DNA of 64,000 bases from Lucinisca nassula (taxonomy: Eukaryota > Mollusca > Bivalvia > Lucinida > Lucinidae), in the NCBI GenBank assembly GCA_963580285.1, contig OY757023.1, positions 127,442,027-127,506,026 on the forward strand. The letters run 5' to 3'. A program made the translations under genes and the position numbers. Positions within the stretch are counted from its first letter, which is position 1. The number at the start of each line of letters is the position of its first letter. Shown here one piece after another: positions 21,463 to 33,549 of the stretch. A model generated the notes under the pieces. It searched no databases. It worked only from the letters and a program-made list of their open reading frames with translations, and was not told where the DNA came from.

Positions 21463-24418
21463 GGCCAGAAAAAAAAATACCTGTGTTTCAGGTGGCTCTT
21501 GAAAAAATAATAGGGTCGGTAGGTAGGAAAAAAGTTTCTTTTTCTTTTTTTCTTTCTAAAATGAATTATTTAATGCAACAATTTAAAAGAACTCCAGCTA
21601 TGTTCTTCTTTGTTATAAATATAGATATATCAACTGTTTCAACATCAGACAACATCAGAGACTGTCAGTGTCAGGTAAAGGTCCCACAAAATTGGAAGCA
21701 ACATCTCTAAAATGACCTAAATAGTGTTGACGGGGACGTTAAATCACACGATTTTGAACCCTATCTCCCGGTCTTCCACCAGACGGCCCCAATCTCCTGA
21801 CAAAGACAATTTTCCTTTAGAAATATTTTGCCGCCCGACCATTCTAGTATTTACCGCAGTACAATACCTATGCGGTTGACCCTCAGAAGATTTACACCTG
21901 TGTTGAACTCCTGACGCGTGTAAACATTATCGGACAGTTAATAAGGTTATTAACTCTGCAGGTGTTATTGGATAATTGGCGTGTTTACTTAAGAGATTAA
22001 ATAGACTAAAAAAAACAGGCTATTGCAAATCAAGAGTGATATAGGAAGAGACAGAATAGCCTGTGCATCCATAATGTTTGACCGGAGATTTATTTTGCTG
22101 CATTGGACATTTATGGAAAAATATAATAACTATCATAAAAAAAACGTAAGGCATCATCAACTTATTTTCTGCAAATGGAGTGAAACTTTGGCCTCATTAA
22201 TATTTATGAACTCATAATCATAAACCAATGAAAATTTGCGCGTGCTTATTATGTTGCAGGGTACCTTCTGGGGAATGTATCCATTGAAAATGCATGGGAA
22301 TTAATTCAATTATGATAGAAACTTTTAGGCTTGAATTATACTTGTTCTTCACGATCTTTTGGTTTCTTTTACCGATGTTTATTATTCTTTAGGCCAGAAA
22401 AAAAAATACCTGTGTTTCAGGTGACTCTTGAAAAAATAATAGGGTCGGTAGGTAGGAAAAAAGTTTCTTTTTATTTTTTTCTTTCTAAAATGAATTATTT
22501 AATGCAATAATTTAAAAGAACTCCAGCTATGTTCTTCTTTGTTATAAATATAGATATATCAACTGTTTCAACATCAGAGACTGTCAGTGTCAGGTAAAGG
22601 TCCCACAAAATTGGGAGCAACATCTCTAAAATGACCTAAATAGTGTTGACTGGGACGTTAAATCACACAATTTGGAACCCTATCTCCCGGTCTTCCGCCC
22701 GACGGCCCCAATCTCCTGACAAAGACAATTTTCCTTTAGAAATATATTGCCGCCCGACCATTCTAGTATTTACCGCAGTAAAATACCTATGTTGACCGTC
22801 AAAAGATTTACACCTGTGTTGTGCTGCTGACGCGTGTAAACATTACCGGACAGTTAATAAGGTTATTAACTCTGCAGGTGTTATTGGATAATTGGTGTGT
22901 TTACATAAAAGATTAAATAGATTAAAAAAACAGGCTATTGCTAATCAAGAGTGATATAGGAAGAGACAGAATAGCCTGTGCATCCATGATGTTTGACCGG
23001 AGATTTATTTTGCTGCATTGGACATTTATGGAAAAATATAATAACAATCATAAAAAAAAACGTAAGGCATCATCAACTTATTTTCTTATGCAAATGGAGT
23101 GAAACTTTGCCTCATTAATATTTATGAACTCATTATCATAAACCAATGAAAATTTGCACATGCTTATTGTGTTCTGGGGCACCTTCCGGGGAATGTATCC
23201 AATGAAAACGCATGGGAATTAATCCAATTATGATAGAAACCTTTAGGCTTGAATTATAACTGTTCTTCACGATCTATTGGTTTCTTTTACCGATGTTTAT
23301 TATTATTTATTTGGAATCACGCTCCCGCTCATCACTTCACAGACCAATAGTTACGCAACAGGTATACACTTGTACCTACCGCACATGATTTTCCCTCCGT
23401 TTTTTGCCGAAAATTTCAAGGATACCCGAGATCTTGGTTATAAGACGGGTGCAAAAATTAGGGGTATTCTGGCGGTAAAAAAACCCGTCTTATAGCCATA
23501 TCATTATGGTAATACCACATACTGATACCATTTACAAAATCGGCATCTTGACCACTTGAAAAGCAAACAGTTTCCTTCAAAAACTTGTCAGAGCACTCTT
23601 GACTTTCGTTTTGTAGCATTTCTAAACCATTTCACAACTTTTTATCAAAAGATATGTACCTTTATTGGTTAAATACTTTTCCTACTTTCATTTTCAATTC
23701 GCTCAATGTAGCTGAAATGGAACAAAATGGCGGGGAAAAAAAAGCGAATGGCGGGAAATTGGCAAAAATCGTAAAAGAAAGATTCAGGGTCGGCAGCTTC
23801 TTGGGAGGGTCGGTCGGGTCACCTGAAACACAGGTATTTTTTTTTCTGGCCTTATTTGGAATCACCTTCCCGCTCATCACTTCATGGACCCATAGTTACG
23901 CAACAGGTATACACTTGTACTTACCGCAAATGATTTTCCCTCCGTTTTTTGCCGAAAATTTCAAGGATGCCGAGATCTCGGTTATAAGATGGGTGTAAAA
24001 ATTTGGGGGTATTCTGGTGGTAAAAAATCCCGTCTTATAGCCGGATCATTACGGTAATACCACATACTGATGACATTTACAAAATCGGCATCTTGGCCAC
24101 TTGAAAAGCAAACAGTTTCCTTCAAAAACTTGTCAGATCACTCTTGACTTTCGTTTTGTAGCATTTCTAAACCATTTCACAACTTTTTATCAAAAGATAT
24201 GTACCTTTATTTGTTAAATACTTTTCCTCCTTTATTGGTTAAATACTTTTCCTACTTTCATTTTCAATTCGCTCAATGTAGCTGAAATGGAACAAAATGG
24301 CGGGAAAAAAAGCGAATGGCGGGAAATTGGCAAAAATCGTAAAAGAAAGATTCAGGATCGCCAGCTTCTGGGGAGGGTCGGGCGGGTCACCTGAAACACA
24401 GGTATTTTTTTTCTGGCC
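21463..24418. mobile_element. PIF/Harbinger-like non-autonomous element, outer copy
   Basis: The ends are inverted repeats starting GGCCAGAAAAAAAAATACCT and continuing through 'gtgtttcaggtg' (about 32 bp). TTA direct repeats lie outside at 21460-21462 and 24419-24421. Without its insertion the element is about 1.49 kb. The 3-bp TTA duplication fits PIF/Harbinger, but no transposase or trihelix protein is encoded, so the superfamily is inferred. A second copy sits inside at 22392-23851. The right end lies 65 bp before a cyclase exon. A 3' SINE piece with 'gacggggacgttaaatcaca' was carried inside both copies. Confidence 0.75.
22392..23851. mobile_element. PIF/Harbinger-like element, inner copy nested in its sister
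   Basis: The same inverted repeats as the outer copy, with TTA at 22389-22391 and 23852-23854. The outer copy reads 'gtttattattcttta' before and 'ttatttggaatcacc' after it, which rejoin to match the uninterrupted 'gtttattattatttatttgg' of the inner copy. The length is 1,460 bp. The inner and outer copies are very similar, so the nesting appears young. Confidence 0.85.
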
Positions 24419-24483
24419 TTACCATGCGCCTTTATGCCTTAACAAATGTTCATTAGAAATCATGATTTTTGCCCTTTTTTCAG

Positions 24484-24636
24484 ACATGGTGGTTAGTGGA
24501 TTACCAATTAGAAATGGAGATCTGCATGCTGGTGAGATTGCCTCTGTGTCCCTTGATCTGTTGTCTTCCATGACTGACTTCAAAATTAGACATTTGCCTG
24601 GACAAATATTGCAGCTCAGAATTGGAATGCACTCAG
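24484..24636 (+). CDS. Receptor-type guanylate cyclase, catalytic-domain exon (4th from the end)
   Basis: This exon encodes part of the class III cyclase catalytic domain of a membrane receptor guanylate cyclase, the natriuretic-peptide-receptor type, which makes cGMP from GTP on the inner face of the plasma membrane. The translation reads (Y)MVVSGLPIRNGDLHAGEIA, then ...LLSSMTDFKIRHLPGQ, ending LRIGMHSG. The first codon is split: this exon gives AC of the tyrosine in the family motif GDAYMVVSGLP. The acceptor is a pyrimidine-rich stretch ending ttttttcag at 24483; the donor is gtaagt at 24637. The frame stays open through upstream transposon and downstream LINE sequence, which makes a misleading 402-codon frame. 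Upstream exons (ligand-binding, transmembrane and kinase-homology domains) were not found in the window. Confidence 0.9.
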
Positions 24637-24683
24637 GTAAGTTTAGTTTAACATCTTATATATATATATATTCGTTCCATAGC

Positions 24684-25788
24684 CTAAATGGTCTTAAACA
24701 GAGTGTGAATGGAAAGCTGTGGTCAACATATGTCATACCCAGAATGCTGTACGGTCTTGAGGTCTTGGACCTTAGACAGCGTGACATTGAACAACTTGAA
24801 CAGTATCAAAGGAAATCTCTCAGGCAGATCCAGCATCTACCAGACAGGACACCTTCATCAGTGACTCTAGCTCTGCTAGGCATTCTTCCAGTGGAGGCTG
24901 TTATCCATAAGAACATGTTGGGACTGTTTTGGCGATGGCTTTCAAGTGATGGAATTGAAAGGGAGATATGTTTGCGGCAGCTTGCCATGAAGGCTCCATC
25001 AGAAAGTTCTTGGTTTAATCGGATTCGGAAACTACTCGCTCTGTACAACCTCCCCCCTCCTGCGGTCTTAATGGAAAACCCACCTACCAAATCCAAATGG
25101 AAATCAACAGTCAACTCCGTAATTAACAGTCATGTGGAGGATGCGTGGAAAAAAGATATACAACAAAAATCAACCCTGAAATTCATCAACTCTGATAGTG
25201 TCGCGGTTGGAGAACCACATCCTGTTTGGACGACGGTTAGAGAAAACGTTTATGACAGCCGTAGAGCACAGGTGAAGTGTCGCCTACTTACCGGCACATA
25301 TACCCTGCAAAGTAATAAAGTAGTCTTCAACCAACATACGGTCGACCCTTCGTGTAAACTATGCAGAAGTGCCCCAGAAACCCGTCAGCACCTGTTGGCA
25401 GAGTGCAATGCATATACGGACGACAGAGTAAAGTTTCTCGGCCAAGTCAGTGATGTGTGTCAAAGACTATTGACACGTCGTCTCCAGAGTTGCTGGTGCG
25501 TCTAATCCTTGATCCGTCCACATATATCAAAAGTTACCAAGACATTTGCGTAGTTGAACTCCATAGCAGAGAACTGATTGATCAGATACATTATAAACGC
25601 ATAAAACTCTTATCAGTATTCGAAGGGCAACGGGGTCTCGCGGTCTCTGGTTTAAACTCTCTTGGTTCTGAGTCAGTTCCAGCAGCCCGCATCTGTAAAG
25701 AAATCTGAACGTGCCCCTTGTGACGTCTACCACGACGGTTCGCCGACAAGTCAACGGCGGAAACCTACTTAACAACAACAACAACAAT
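24684..25788 (+). mobile_element. 5'-truncated LINE in the cyclase intron
   Basis: A non-LTR retrotransposon fragment in the same direction as the host gene, starting about 48 bases after the exon donor. It encodes the end of the reverse transcriptase ORF: STYVIPRMLYGLEVLDL, the thumb-like QYQRKSLRQIQHLPDRTPSS, then a CX2CX8HX4C zinc knuckle (CKLC...H...C at about 25357-25410). A frameshift near 25460-25505 moves the C-terminal segment (LLVRLILDPSTYIKS) to another frame. The tail ends in AAC repeats at about 25770-25788. The endonuclease and the catalytic part of the reverse transcriptase are missing. The clade is uncertain, perhaps of the jockey group. Confidence 0.8.
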
Positions 25789-26127
25789 ATACCTAAGTCT
25801 GTGCCAAAACAAATTGGTATACGTCTATGAGCCAAAAGTAGTAAAAAGATGTCTTAGGACAAGTCATCAGGGGAACATGTCCATTAACTGAACAACCCCA
25901 CCCCCAAACCCCAATTAATATAGTGAAAACAGGGGGTTAGGGAGATATACATTATTTTCCTAATTTCTGCTCGAAAACAAAGGTATTGGTACCCGTAAGA
26001 ACCGCCTTACAAAGGGGATTCTAACAAGCACCCACAACCTAGATGCTTGCAGTATAAAAAAAGAAAACATCACAGATTTTCATCAGAAAAGTAGCCATTT
26101 TGTAGATCTGTGATTTACAGAACAATT
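25789..26127. other. Intron sequence with palindromic repeat
   Basis: Contains a diverged copy of the GTTAGAACCGCCTCA palindrome family at about 25988-26033 ('acccgtaagaaccgcc' / 'ggattctaacaagcaccc'). It is preceded by the associated 'ccccaattaatatagtg' text seen with the other copies. No gene. Confidence 0.55.
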
Positions 26128-27570
26128 TCTTCAAACGACATCTAGACCACTATCAAATTTTGATCAAACTTGTAAGGGATGACTCATGGTCCCCTTTCAA
26201 AGTTGTTCAAATGGTTCCAGTCTGTTGCAAATCTAGTTCACAGGAGCCAAAAATAGATTTTTTTTTTTTTCACAAAAACTTTAAAAAAAAAATTCTTCTG
26301 AAACCACAAGGCCAGGTCTTTAATAATAGTATGAAGCTTCATCAAGTGGACCTCTACCAAGATTGTTCAAATTATAGCCAAAAATGCCCCCGCACCTGGG
26401 CCCACCAGTTTTACATAGACTTATATAGGGAAAACCTTTAAAAATCTTCTTGTCTGAAACCAGAAGGCCCAGGTGTTTGGTATGTGGTATGAAATTGTAT
26501 CTAGTGAACCTCTACCAAGATTGTTCAAATTATATCTCTGGGGCTAAAAAATGTCCCCACCGGATTTACATAGACATATATAGGGAACACCTGTCTGAAA
26601 CCAGGAGGCCAAGATCTTTGATATTTTGGTATGAAGCTTCATCTAGTGGACATCTACCAAGAGTGTTGGAATTATAGCCCTGGGGCCAAAAATGGCCCCA
26701 TCCTGGTTTCCCTGGGTTTTACATGGACATATATATGAAGGAAAAACCTAACTCTTCTTGTCTTGTCTGTGATATTTGGTATGAAGCTTCATTTAGTGGA
26801 CCTCAACCAAGATTGTGCAAATGATAGCCCTGAGGCCAAAAATGCCCCTGCATCGGGGCTAACTGGTTTTACATAGACTTGTTGCCTCCACTTCTATTTT
26901 ATATATAGGAAAAACTTTTAAAAATCTTCTTGTCTGAAACCAGAAGACACAGGTCTTTTATATTTTGTATGAAGCTGCATCTAGTGGACCGCTACCAAGA
27001 TTGTGCAAATAATAGAACTGGGGCCGTTCGGTTCTCATAGACTCAAATAGGGAAAACCTTTAAAAATCATCTTGCCTTAACCTAGAAGGCCCAGGTCTTT
27101 GATATTTGGTATGAAGCTTCATCTGGTGGACCTCCACTAATTGTTAATATTTTAGCCCTTGTGCCAAAACTCGCCCGCCCCCGGGCCCCCACTGGTTTTA
27201 CATAGACTTATTTAGGGAAACCCTTTGAATATTTAGGGAAACCCTTTGAAAATCTTCTTGTTTGAAACCACAAGGCCTAAGTCTTTGAAGTTAAGTATGA
27301 AGCCTCATCTAGTGGACCTCTACCCAGATTGTTCAAATTATAGCCCTGTGGTCAAAAATGGCCCCACCCAGGGCTCACTGGTTTTACTTTGACTTATATA
27401 GGGAATACCTTTAAAAATCTGCTTGTCTTAAATAAGAAGGCCCAGGTCTTATACTTATATATGGAAAATCCTTTAAAATCTTCTTTTCTGAAACCACAAG
27501 ACCCAGGTCTTTGATTTTCAAGCAAATCAGATTTTTTGGGTGTTGGGCCCAAAGTCAAGGTTCTTGGGGC
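26128..27570. repeat. 167-bp-type array (family A monomer), diverged, no ends
   Basis: About eight units of 'ttacatagacttatataggg', 'gaaaacctttaaaaatcttc', 'gaaaccagaaggcccaggtc' and 'accaagattgttcaaattat'. The start lacks the TAGCTCACC fold-back but has its usual first text ('gatcaaacttgtaagggatg'). The right side runs into another 5' end at 27577. It is probably a decayed family A element that lost both termini. Confidence 0.75.
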
Positions 27571-27576
27571 TATTTT

Positions 27577-28015
27577 TATGCCCCCAACTTCAAAAGAAGA
27601 AGTTGGAGGGGCATATTGCCTCTGCTTCTTTTGTCCATTTGTCCATCCGTTACGCTTTTGATGCATGCTGTATGCTTGGGTTTTAAAATTTCATATTTGG
27701 ATTCCTCATGGAAAAATACCTGACGGGTATTTTTTTAGCTCGCCTGTACGAAGTACAAGGAGAGCTATTGTTGTCACCTCAGTTGTGTGTGTTTGCATTC
27801 CCGTCACAGTGGTAAAATTTTTCAAATGCTTTATCTCAACAGTCACTCATCACATAGCACTCATATTTGGAACTTAAGTACCCGGGAGGGAAGTTCAAAG
27901 AGAACAGACCACTGGGTTCATGCCCCGGGGTGGGGCTAGGGGTCAAAACCTAAAACACCTTTGTAATACTGTGTTAAAGTTTTTATGCGCCTGTTTGAAA
28001 AACGGTCATATTATG
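27577..28015 (+). repeat. Cluster of Helentron-like 5' ends
   Basis: Two 5'-type fold-backs lie close together. The first, at 27577, is ATGCCCCCAACTTC paired with GAAGTTGGAGGGGCATA, followed by 'ttgtccatttgtccatccgt'. The second, at about 27736, is TAGCTCGCCTGTACGAAGTA paired with TACAAGGAGAGCTA. Each has only 150-280 bp behind it and no matching 3' hairpin, so both look like fragments left by later insertions. Confidence 0.5.
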
Positions 28016-28601
28016 TTATGCCCCCGGGGGTCCGTCTGTTGCCAGATAATTCCTCCTACAGTTTACATCCGATCAAGCTGAAACTTCATACATGGTTAGA
28101 CCATGATTTGGGGCAGTGCATAGTATTATTGTTTCGCAGTTATGGTCCACCAAATAATGATAGAGTTATGACCCTTTGAAATTTTTTGTAAACTTTTCGT
28201 TTCCCAATAACTACTACAGTTTAGAAGCCTCCATGGTGTAGTGGTTACGCTACTTGCCTTGTAAACCAGGGGTAGCAGGATTGATCTCGGGCTTCTCCAG
28301 ACTTTCGGATGAGTCATAACTGAGGTCCGGTCTCTGTATGACCTTAGCTGTTGGTGGGACGTAAAACACTCACTCCTCACCTCCTACAGTTTACATCCGA
28401 TCAAGCTGAAACTTCATACATAGTGAGGCAATGAAGTGGGGCAGCGCATATTGTTTCGAGGTTACGGTCCACCAAAAAATAAGAGTTATGCCCCTTTAAA
28501 ATTTTTTGTAAACTTTTTTTTTCCTGATAACTCCTTCAGTTTACATCCGATTAGATGAAACTTCATATATAATTAGACCATGATGTTGGGCAGCGCATAT
28601 T
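28016..28601 (+). repeat. Helentron-like 5' end and about 156-bp array (left part)
   Basis: Starts TATGCCCCCGGGGGTCCGTC, then units with 'ctcctacagtttacatccga', 'gaaacttcatacatggttag' and 'tatggtccaccaaataatg'. The array is interrupted by a SINE (28223-28383) and by the 4.95-kb element that begins at 28602. It resumes at 33551-33990. Confidence 0.7.
28223..28383 (+). mobile_element. tRNA-Thr-like SINE with target duplication
   Basis: The 5' 72 bases fold as a tRNA: gcctccatggtgtagtggtt with the A box, an anticodon loop containing TGT (threonine type), and a B-box-like caggattgatctcgg. A unique region follows ('ttctccagactttcggatga'), then the tail 'gtgggacgtaaaacactcac'. The 9-bp duplication ctacagttt is at 28214-28222 and 28384-28392. 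It is not a functional tRNA gene, since the acceptor stem is mispaired and it is part of a repeated 161-bp unit. Confidence 0.85.
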
Positions 28602-28734
28602 TATGGAACAGGATTTAGGTAAAAACTCAATTATGCAACATTGAGATTGCAATATGCAATTTTGATATTCTGTTATGCTATATTCAGTTACAATTGCGCA
28701 ACACTGCATTATGATATTCATTTTTAGCTCGTCT

Positions 28735-29628
28735 GTTTTTTGAAAAAAAAAACTTTCGAGCTATTGTCATCACTCCGGCGTCTGCGTAGTCGTCCTGCGT
28801 CGTTCCAAAAAAACTTAACCTTGGCTATAACTTAAAAAGTATTAGACCTAGCCTCATGAAACTTCATACACACACTCATCATCACAAGAGCTACATTTTG
28901 ACCAAGGACCATAACAACATTGTTGATTTTGGCTGAATTATCTCCCCTTTTCCAATTTTTTTCTGAAACACATTTTTTGCTCTCATTTTAATACTATTCA
29001 CAACAGAGCCTTCAAACTTCACATGAATGTTCCTTGGGACAAGACCTTTTCAGTGATACCACACTTTTTGATCTGTGACCTTGACCTTTGAACTTTGACC
29101 TATTTTTCGAAAATTTAACCGAAAACCTTAACCTTGACCATATTTCCAAAAGTATTTGGCCTACCTTCATGAAACTTCATACACATACTCACCATCACAA
29201 GAGCTACATTCCCTACAAGTTTTATAACTCCATCTTGCAATTTGATTGAATTATCTCCCCTTTTCTCTCCGTTTTGTTTAAATTGTTTTTGTCTCTTATT
29301 TCAATACTATTCACAACAGAGCCTTCTAACTTCACATGAATGTTCCTTGGGACAAGACCTTTTCAGTCATACCACGCTTTTTGACCTGTGACCTTGACCT
29401 TTGAACTTTGACCTATTTTTCGAAAAATTAACCAAAAAACTTAACCTTGACCATATTTCCAAAAGTATTTGGCCTACCTTCATGAAACTTCATACACGTA
29501 CTCACCATCACAAGAGCTACATTCCCTACAAGTTTTATAACTCCATCTTGCAATTTGATTTGACTTAGAACTTTTGTTTTCTAAAAGAAACTGCAGACGA
29601 GCGTTGGCACCCGCTTGCGGTGCTCTTG
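28735..29628 (+). mobile_element. Helentron-like element, family D, complete
   Basis: The 5' end is TAGCTCGTCTG with a fold-back ending in ACTTTCGAGCTA. The 3' end is CAGACGAGC, inverse of the 5' GCTCGTCTG, then a hairpin with arms GCACC and GGTGC, then CTCTTG at 29628 before TT. The interior has two and a part units of about 308 bp ('ttcatgaaacttcatacaca', 'tcaccatcacaagagctac', 'gaccttgacctttgaacttt'). The 102-codon minus-strand frame here is not a recognised protein. Confidence 0.8.
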
Positions 29629-30249
29629 TTGTAGTCTCCTTTTGGAATTTGTGTAGTTTTCTTTCTGTTTCTCGTCCTATTTTGCAACTTGAAATTCCGC
29701 TTCTGCTTCTTCTAGTTCCCATTATTCTCGTTAAGTGGCGCTGTGATTGTTTTTCCGTAAACGTCCGCCTGTATTCGGCAGATACCAAAAAAAATCTGCA
29801 AGCGTATTGGTGACATGGAGGAGTGAAAGAAACGAGAGAACTATATTTTTGGCATAAAACGGACGATTTGGGGACACTACACCCTTCTCGATAAAATTAT
29901 TTACACATAATTTTTATTTTATATGTCAGACCAGGAATCAGCTTTGCTGTGTTTGGTTTGTGTCCAAGTTTTATCTAAATATATCGCAAATGTGTTCAGG
30001 CCATTGCACCTCTAAAATATAAATTTGTTGTAAATACTTATAATAATTTTGTATGGCACTGCAAGGCTCCTGTCCAATGTCATGTAGACCATTGCGAGAC
30101 TGCTCCTTTATGATCACCTGAAAGCAAACATAGCTGCAACTCTCTTTTGTGAAAATGCTTTCAGATGAGAAACGACTTACGTTCCCTCTAACATTTATTT
30201 CTGATTAAGGGCATATCCAAAGGAATTCTAAAACTGAGCGTTTCGGTTC
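29629..30249. other. Interior of the 4.95-kb element, no gene seen
   Basis: Non-repetitive sequence within this window, AT-rich, with no reading frame I recognise and no clear structural motif. Confidence 0.4.
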
Positions 30250-30515
30250 TGTTGTTTGATTTGATGTTTAACGTCACCGTCAACACAGTATAGGTCATTT
30301 TGGAGACGTTGCTTCCACTTTTGTGGGACTTTTACCCGACACTGAGATGAAATGACATCTCAAAGCCCTGTCGCCAAATGAAACCAATAGGGTTTGTAAG
30401 CACCGCTTTGGCTCGGAAGACTTAGATCCTCTAAGCGGTTTACCAGTAATGGTGTACGGGTCGGTTTCAGTTCATGCAGCCCATCTATTTCTTCAAGCCC
30501 CGATGGCCGGGAGTC
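30250..30515 (-). mobile_element. SINE copy (GACGTTAAAC-tail family)
   Basis: On the plus strand it runs from 'gatttgatgtttaacgtcac' to 'cttcaagccccgatggcc', so the SINE is on the minus strand. About 266 bp, lacking the 'gcatggacggtccgactc' and 'ctctgcgtggaag' segments found in the full copy at 49979. Confidence 0.8.
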
Positions 30516-30756
30516 TGATTCCCTGTTTGTTTTGTCACATGTTTATATAGATGTTCGTAACTGTTTGTGTTAAATGCATTCATTAATTTATAAGAAAATA
30601 GAAAACTATCTGACTTTTTATACTAGATTTTTGGCTTCAAGTGACAAAACGCAAAGGTTTCCACTTTTTTGAGAAAAACACAACGCGCAGCAAATTCTTT
30701 CATACAGGAGTGCAGGTGGAAAACCCGCACCTGCTACAATGTAACATATCAAGCGC

Positions 30757-30922
30757 TGGAAGCCTCTGTGTTGTAGTGGTTATGCTACTCGCCTCATTAA
30801 CCAGGGGTTGCAGGATCGACCCCGACTTCTCCAGAATTTCGGATGAGTCTTTAAACCCAGGTGCCATCTCCGTATGACCTTAGCTTTTGTCGAGACATAA
30901 AACTAAAAACGCACAATGATTC
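30757..30922 (+). mobile_element. tRNA-Thr-like SINE, second direct copy
   Basis: The same family as 28223-28383: gaagcctctgtgttgtagtg, then 'caggatcgaccccgacttct' and 'tctccgtatgaccttagct'. Flanking repeats are acatatcaagcgc (30744-30756) and acataccaagcgc (30923-30935), one mismatch. A run of C residues follows at about 30971-30990. Confidence 0.8.
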
Positions 30923-31087
30923 ACATACCAAGCGCATCCCACCATAAAAACACATCTTTATAATTCTTATCCCCCCCCCCCCCCCCCCCCAACACACACA
31001 CACTTGATCCCCACTTTTATAGGGTAAAACTGGGATTTACAGGAGTAAACATTATTTTTCTCATTTCTACTCCAAAATATAGATTGT

Positions 31088-31134
31088 GGGTACTCGTTAA
31101 AACCGCATCGAAGAGGCGCTTCTAACGTGTACCC
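31088..31134. repeat. Palindromic repeat, GTTAGAACC family
   Basis: Arms GGGTACTCGTTAAAACCGC and GCGCTTCTAACGTGTACCC form an imperfect hairpin. Copies are at 25988, 51117, 55270 and 63637, with a half copy at 34880. The arms are conserved around a centre of the GCCTCANTGAGGC type. They are usually followed by 'caatctatgtttttgagtag' and, further on, 'cctgcaaaccccattttt'. Confidence 0.75.
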
Positions 31135-31145
31135 AAAATGTATAT

Positions 31146-31922
31146 TGCACGACCCGCAGAAAAAGCGAGCAACTGAAGTCGGTTGATTTTCTAAGAGTGC
31201 CCTAAAATCACCTTGTCATTCTGTCAGTCTGTCTGTCCGTCCGTAACCCGTTTGTGAAAATTGGTGATAGTGACTTAACCGCTTGGAATATTTAAACAAT
31301 TTTTGGCATACTGATAGATATCAATGAGATCTAACCAATGAACTTGCGAAATATTACATTCCATTTAGTATAGCCTCGCCGAGGCGAAAAATGTGAAAAT
31401 TTTCGAACTGCTTCTCCTCGGAAACCGTTAGGCCGATTGAAGTCAAATTTCATATGGAGCCTCTATGGGATGGGGGACACCAAAATTTGTTCATGGGCTC
31501 CAGGTCACATGACCAAAATGGCCGCCAAGCCATATATGGTAAAAACCCTTCAAAAATAGTCTTCTCCAGAACCACTGGGCAGATTTCCAAGAAACTTGAT
31601 AAATAGCATCTGGGACTTAGGCCCATCATAAATTGCTAAAATGGTGACCCTGGGTTGACCTTGACCTTCTTTGTGCCTAGGTCAAACTTTGACACATATG
31701 CTTTTGTATTGGAAAAGTGAGAAGGCATTTTATCCTGCAAACGATTCAAAATACAGTACTAAAGTATAAGATATATTTTTGCTCCTTATGATAAGGCGCA
31801 TTTATTGGGGGAACCGTTTTAGGTCCAGGCCACATGACCAAAATGGCCGCCATACCCATATATGGTAACACTCATAAAGCTAAAAGCATTCGGCGGGTCG
31901 TGCACTTCAGCTGAAGTACTGG
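31146..31922 (+). mobile_element. Helentron-like element, family F, complete
   Basis: The 5' end is TGCACGACCCGC, followed by 'ctgtcagtctgtctgtccgt'. The 3' end is GCGGGTCGTGCA, its exact inverse, then the palindromic hairpin ACTTCAGCTGAAGT, then ACTGG at 31922 before TTTT. The interior repeats 'catgaccaaaatggccgcca' twice (about 31510 and 31835) about 325 bp apart. No coding gene. Confidence 0.75.
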
Positions 31923-32019
31923 TTTTAAGCAACAGTTCGAAAACTATCATCACGACTTTTCATCTTACAATTTTTGTTGTTGTATTTTTCGGCGGTAAAA
32001 TGTACAAATATAATGCATC

Positions 32020-32050
<31 letters not shown>

Positions 32051-33549
32051 TTTTTTTTTTGTTTTTTTTTTTCTAGATTCTGTAAACTTTAATAATAAGT
32101 AAATAAATAAATAAATAATGTCGTTAAGTTCCGCCAGGTAAACCTGGGTACGCTGTACGCGGTCTAACTGTAATAAAACAAGAAGAAGAAAAAACTTTGG
32201 TGTAGACCTAATACATGGAAATACATGTAAGTACAAAATGGTTTGGATTCAGCCACTCCATTTGCAAAATCGTTACATGTTGAACTTGAATCAGAATGTA
32301 GAACAATCAATTCCTGATCTTTGTTTTACTTCTACTTTGAAGAAATATGTAGTAGGCTGGTTAAGACAGTCGCGACACTAGCTCAGCAAGGTTTTGCTGG
32401 CTGAAGACAGACAGACGGATGGACGAACTGACAGACGACCCGCTAATATTTTCGCTTTGTGATTCTGTTGGATGAAAGCTATCCTGCCCCAGTCTAACTT
32501 ATGAAGACAGACAGACGGACATATGAATAGGACAGCTGTCATTGTGACCACAGGTGCTTTTCTATGGTTGTGTGTCGGGGCTGAGAATGAGTAAGTACTG
32601 TTCATTTTAATGGATGAAGTGTTTACATCAGAATTACAATGGGAATTGGGGAACTAGTTGTTTTCCAATTTCCCCGTGTGGTCAGGACCCAGGGAACGAA
32701 TCCATGGTAGTACCCCTATTCCCCGTTGCCGGTGAACAGAGAGACAATCGCACAACTACCGACAACTAGTTTTTGAGGTAATCGGGTTACATGCACATAG
32801 GGGCTACCCACTCGCTCGGCTACTCGCTGTGCGGACATATACATACTTCTATAATATCCAAACATTTGAGTTTTGATTGAGGTTGCAATTAGTAAATAAT
32901 ATCTTTATAAGTAACACCTCAGAAGGATCAGATTTATGAAAATTGTAAAAATTAATCAATTTTACCAATAACTGCTCATTTCAAATACACGGATTCGGCA
33001 CAAACTAATCCCTCATGGAAATTTATTTTAGTAAATGTTCATCGATAGAGTATTTTCCCCTTCGTCAAACAAGTATTAACTTTTAAATAAAAATCCTGTT
33101 TCTCATAAATATACAAATAAGGAACCGCGCTGTAAAATTTATTTTAAAGATGCAAACGTACACATTATTGTAAATATCAATTATTAAATAGCTGGATAAA
33201 ATTTATCGCTGCTGGCTTGAATTTGGCCCCTGGAAAAGCGAATGCGATCTTCTCAAACGGACGCTTGTCATCGGAAAAAATACGGCAAATCCACGGACAT
33301 TACCGAACGTTACCGTCACCTCAATGACTGGTTACCCGTCTAACCACAGCAGAATCGAAACTGAATAATGCAAAATAGGACGTCCAAATGCCATATTTAA
33401 ATACAAAGGTTTCAAATTAGAATGTGCATGTTGCATATTCGAATCAAGTAATAAGATATGGAAAGGTTCATAATGCAAAGTGCGGTTTCAACAATTCATA
33501 TTGTAATTGCACATTGCATAATTGAGTTTTTACCTTAATACTGTTCCAT
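31923..33549. other. Right part of the 4.95-kb element
   Basis: Holds a 26-base A run near 32019-32047, an AATA-type short repeat at about 32085-32115, and a short Penelope-like tail end near 32306-32336 ('ttcctgatctttgttttact'). The palindromic text 'aactagttgt' near 32652 and 'acaactagtt' near 32762 is separated by about 100 bases. No recognisable gene; the frames over the A run are artefacts. Confidence 0.45.

Noticed and set aside
24297..25505. 402-codon open frame as one protein
   Set aside because: It runs through the end of a Harbinger-like element, a cyclase exon, its intron donor and a LINE remnant. The splice sites and family motifs show three separate pieces that happen to be in frame.
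28223..28295. tRNA-Thr(TGT) gene
   Set aside because: It is the head of a 161-bp SINE with target duplications and two sister copies; the acceptor stem is mispaired.
31862..32236. Lysine-rich and phenylalanine-rich frames
   Set aside because: They are produced by long A and T runs.
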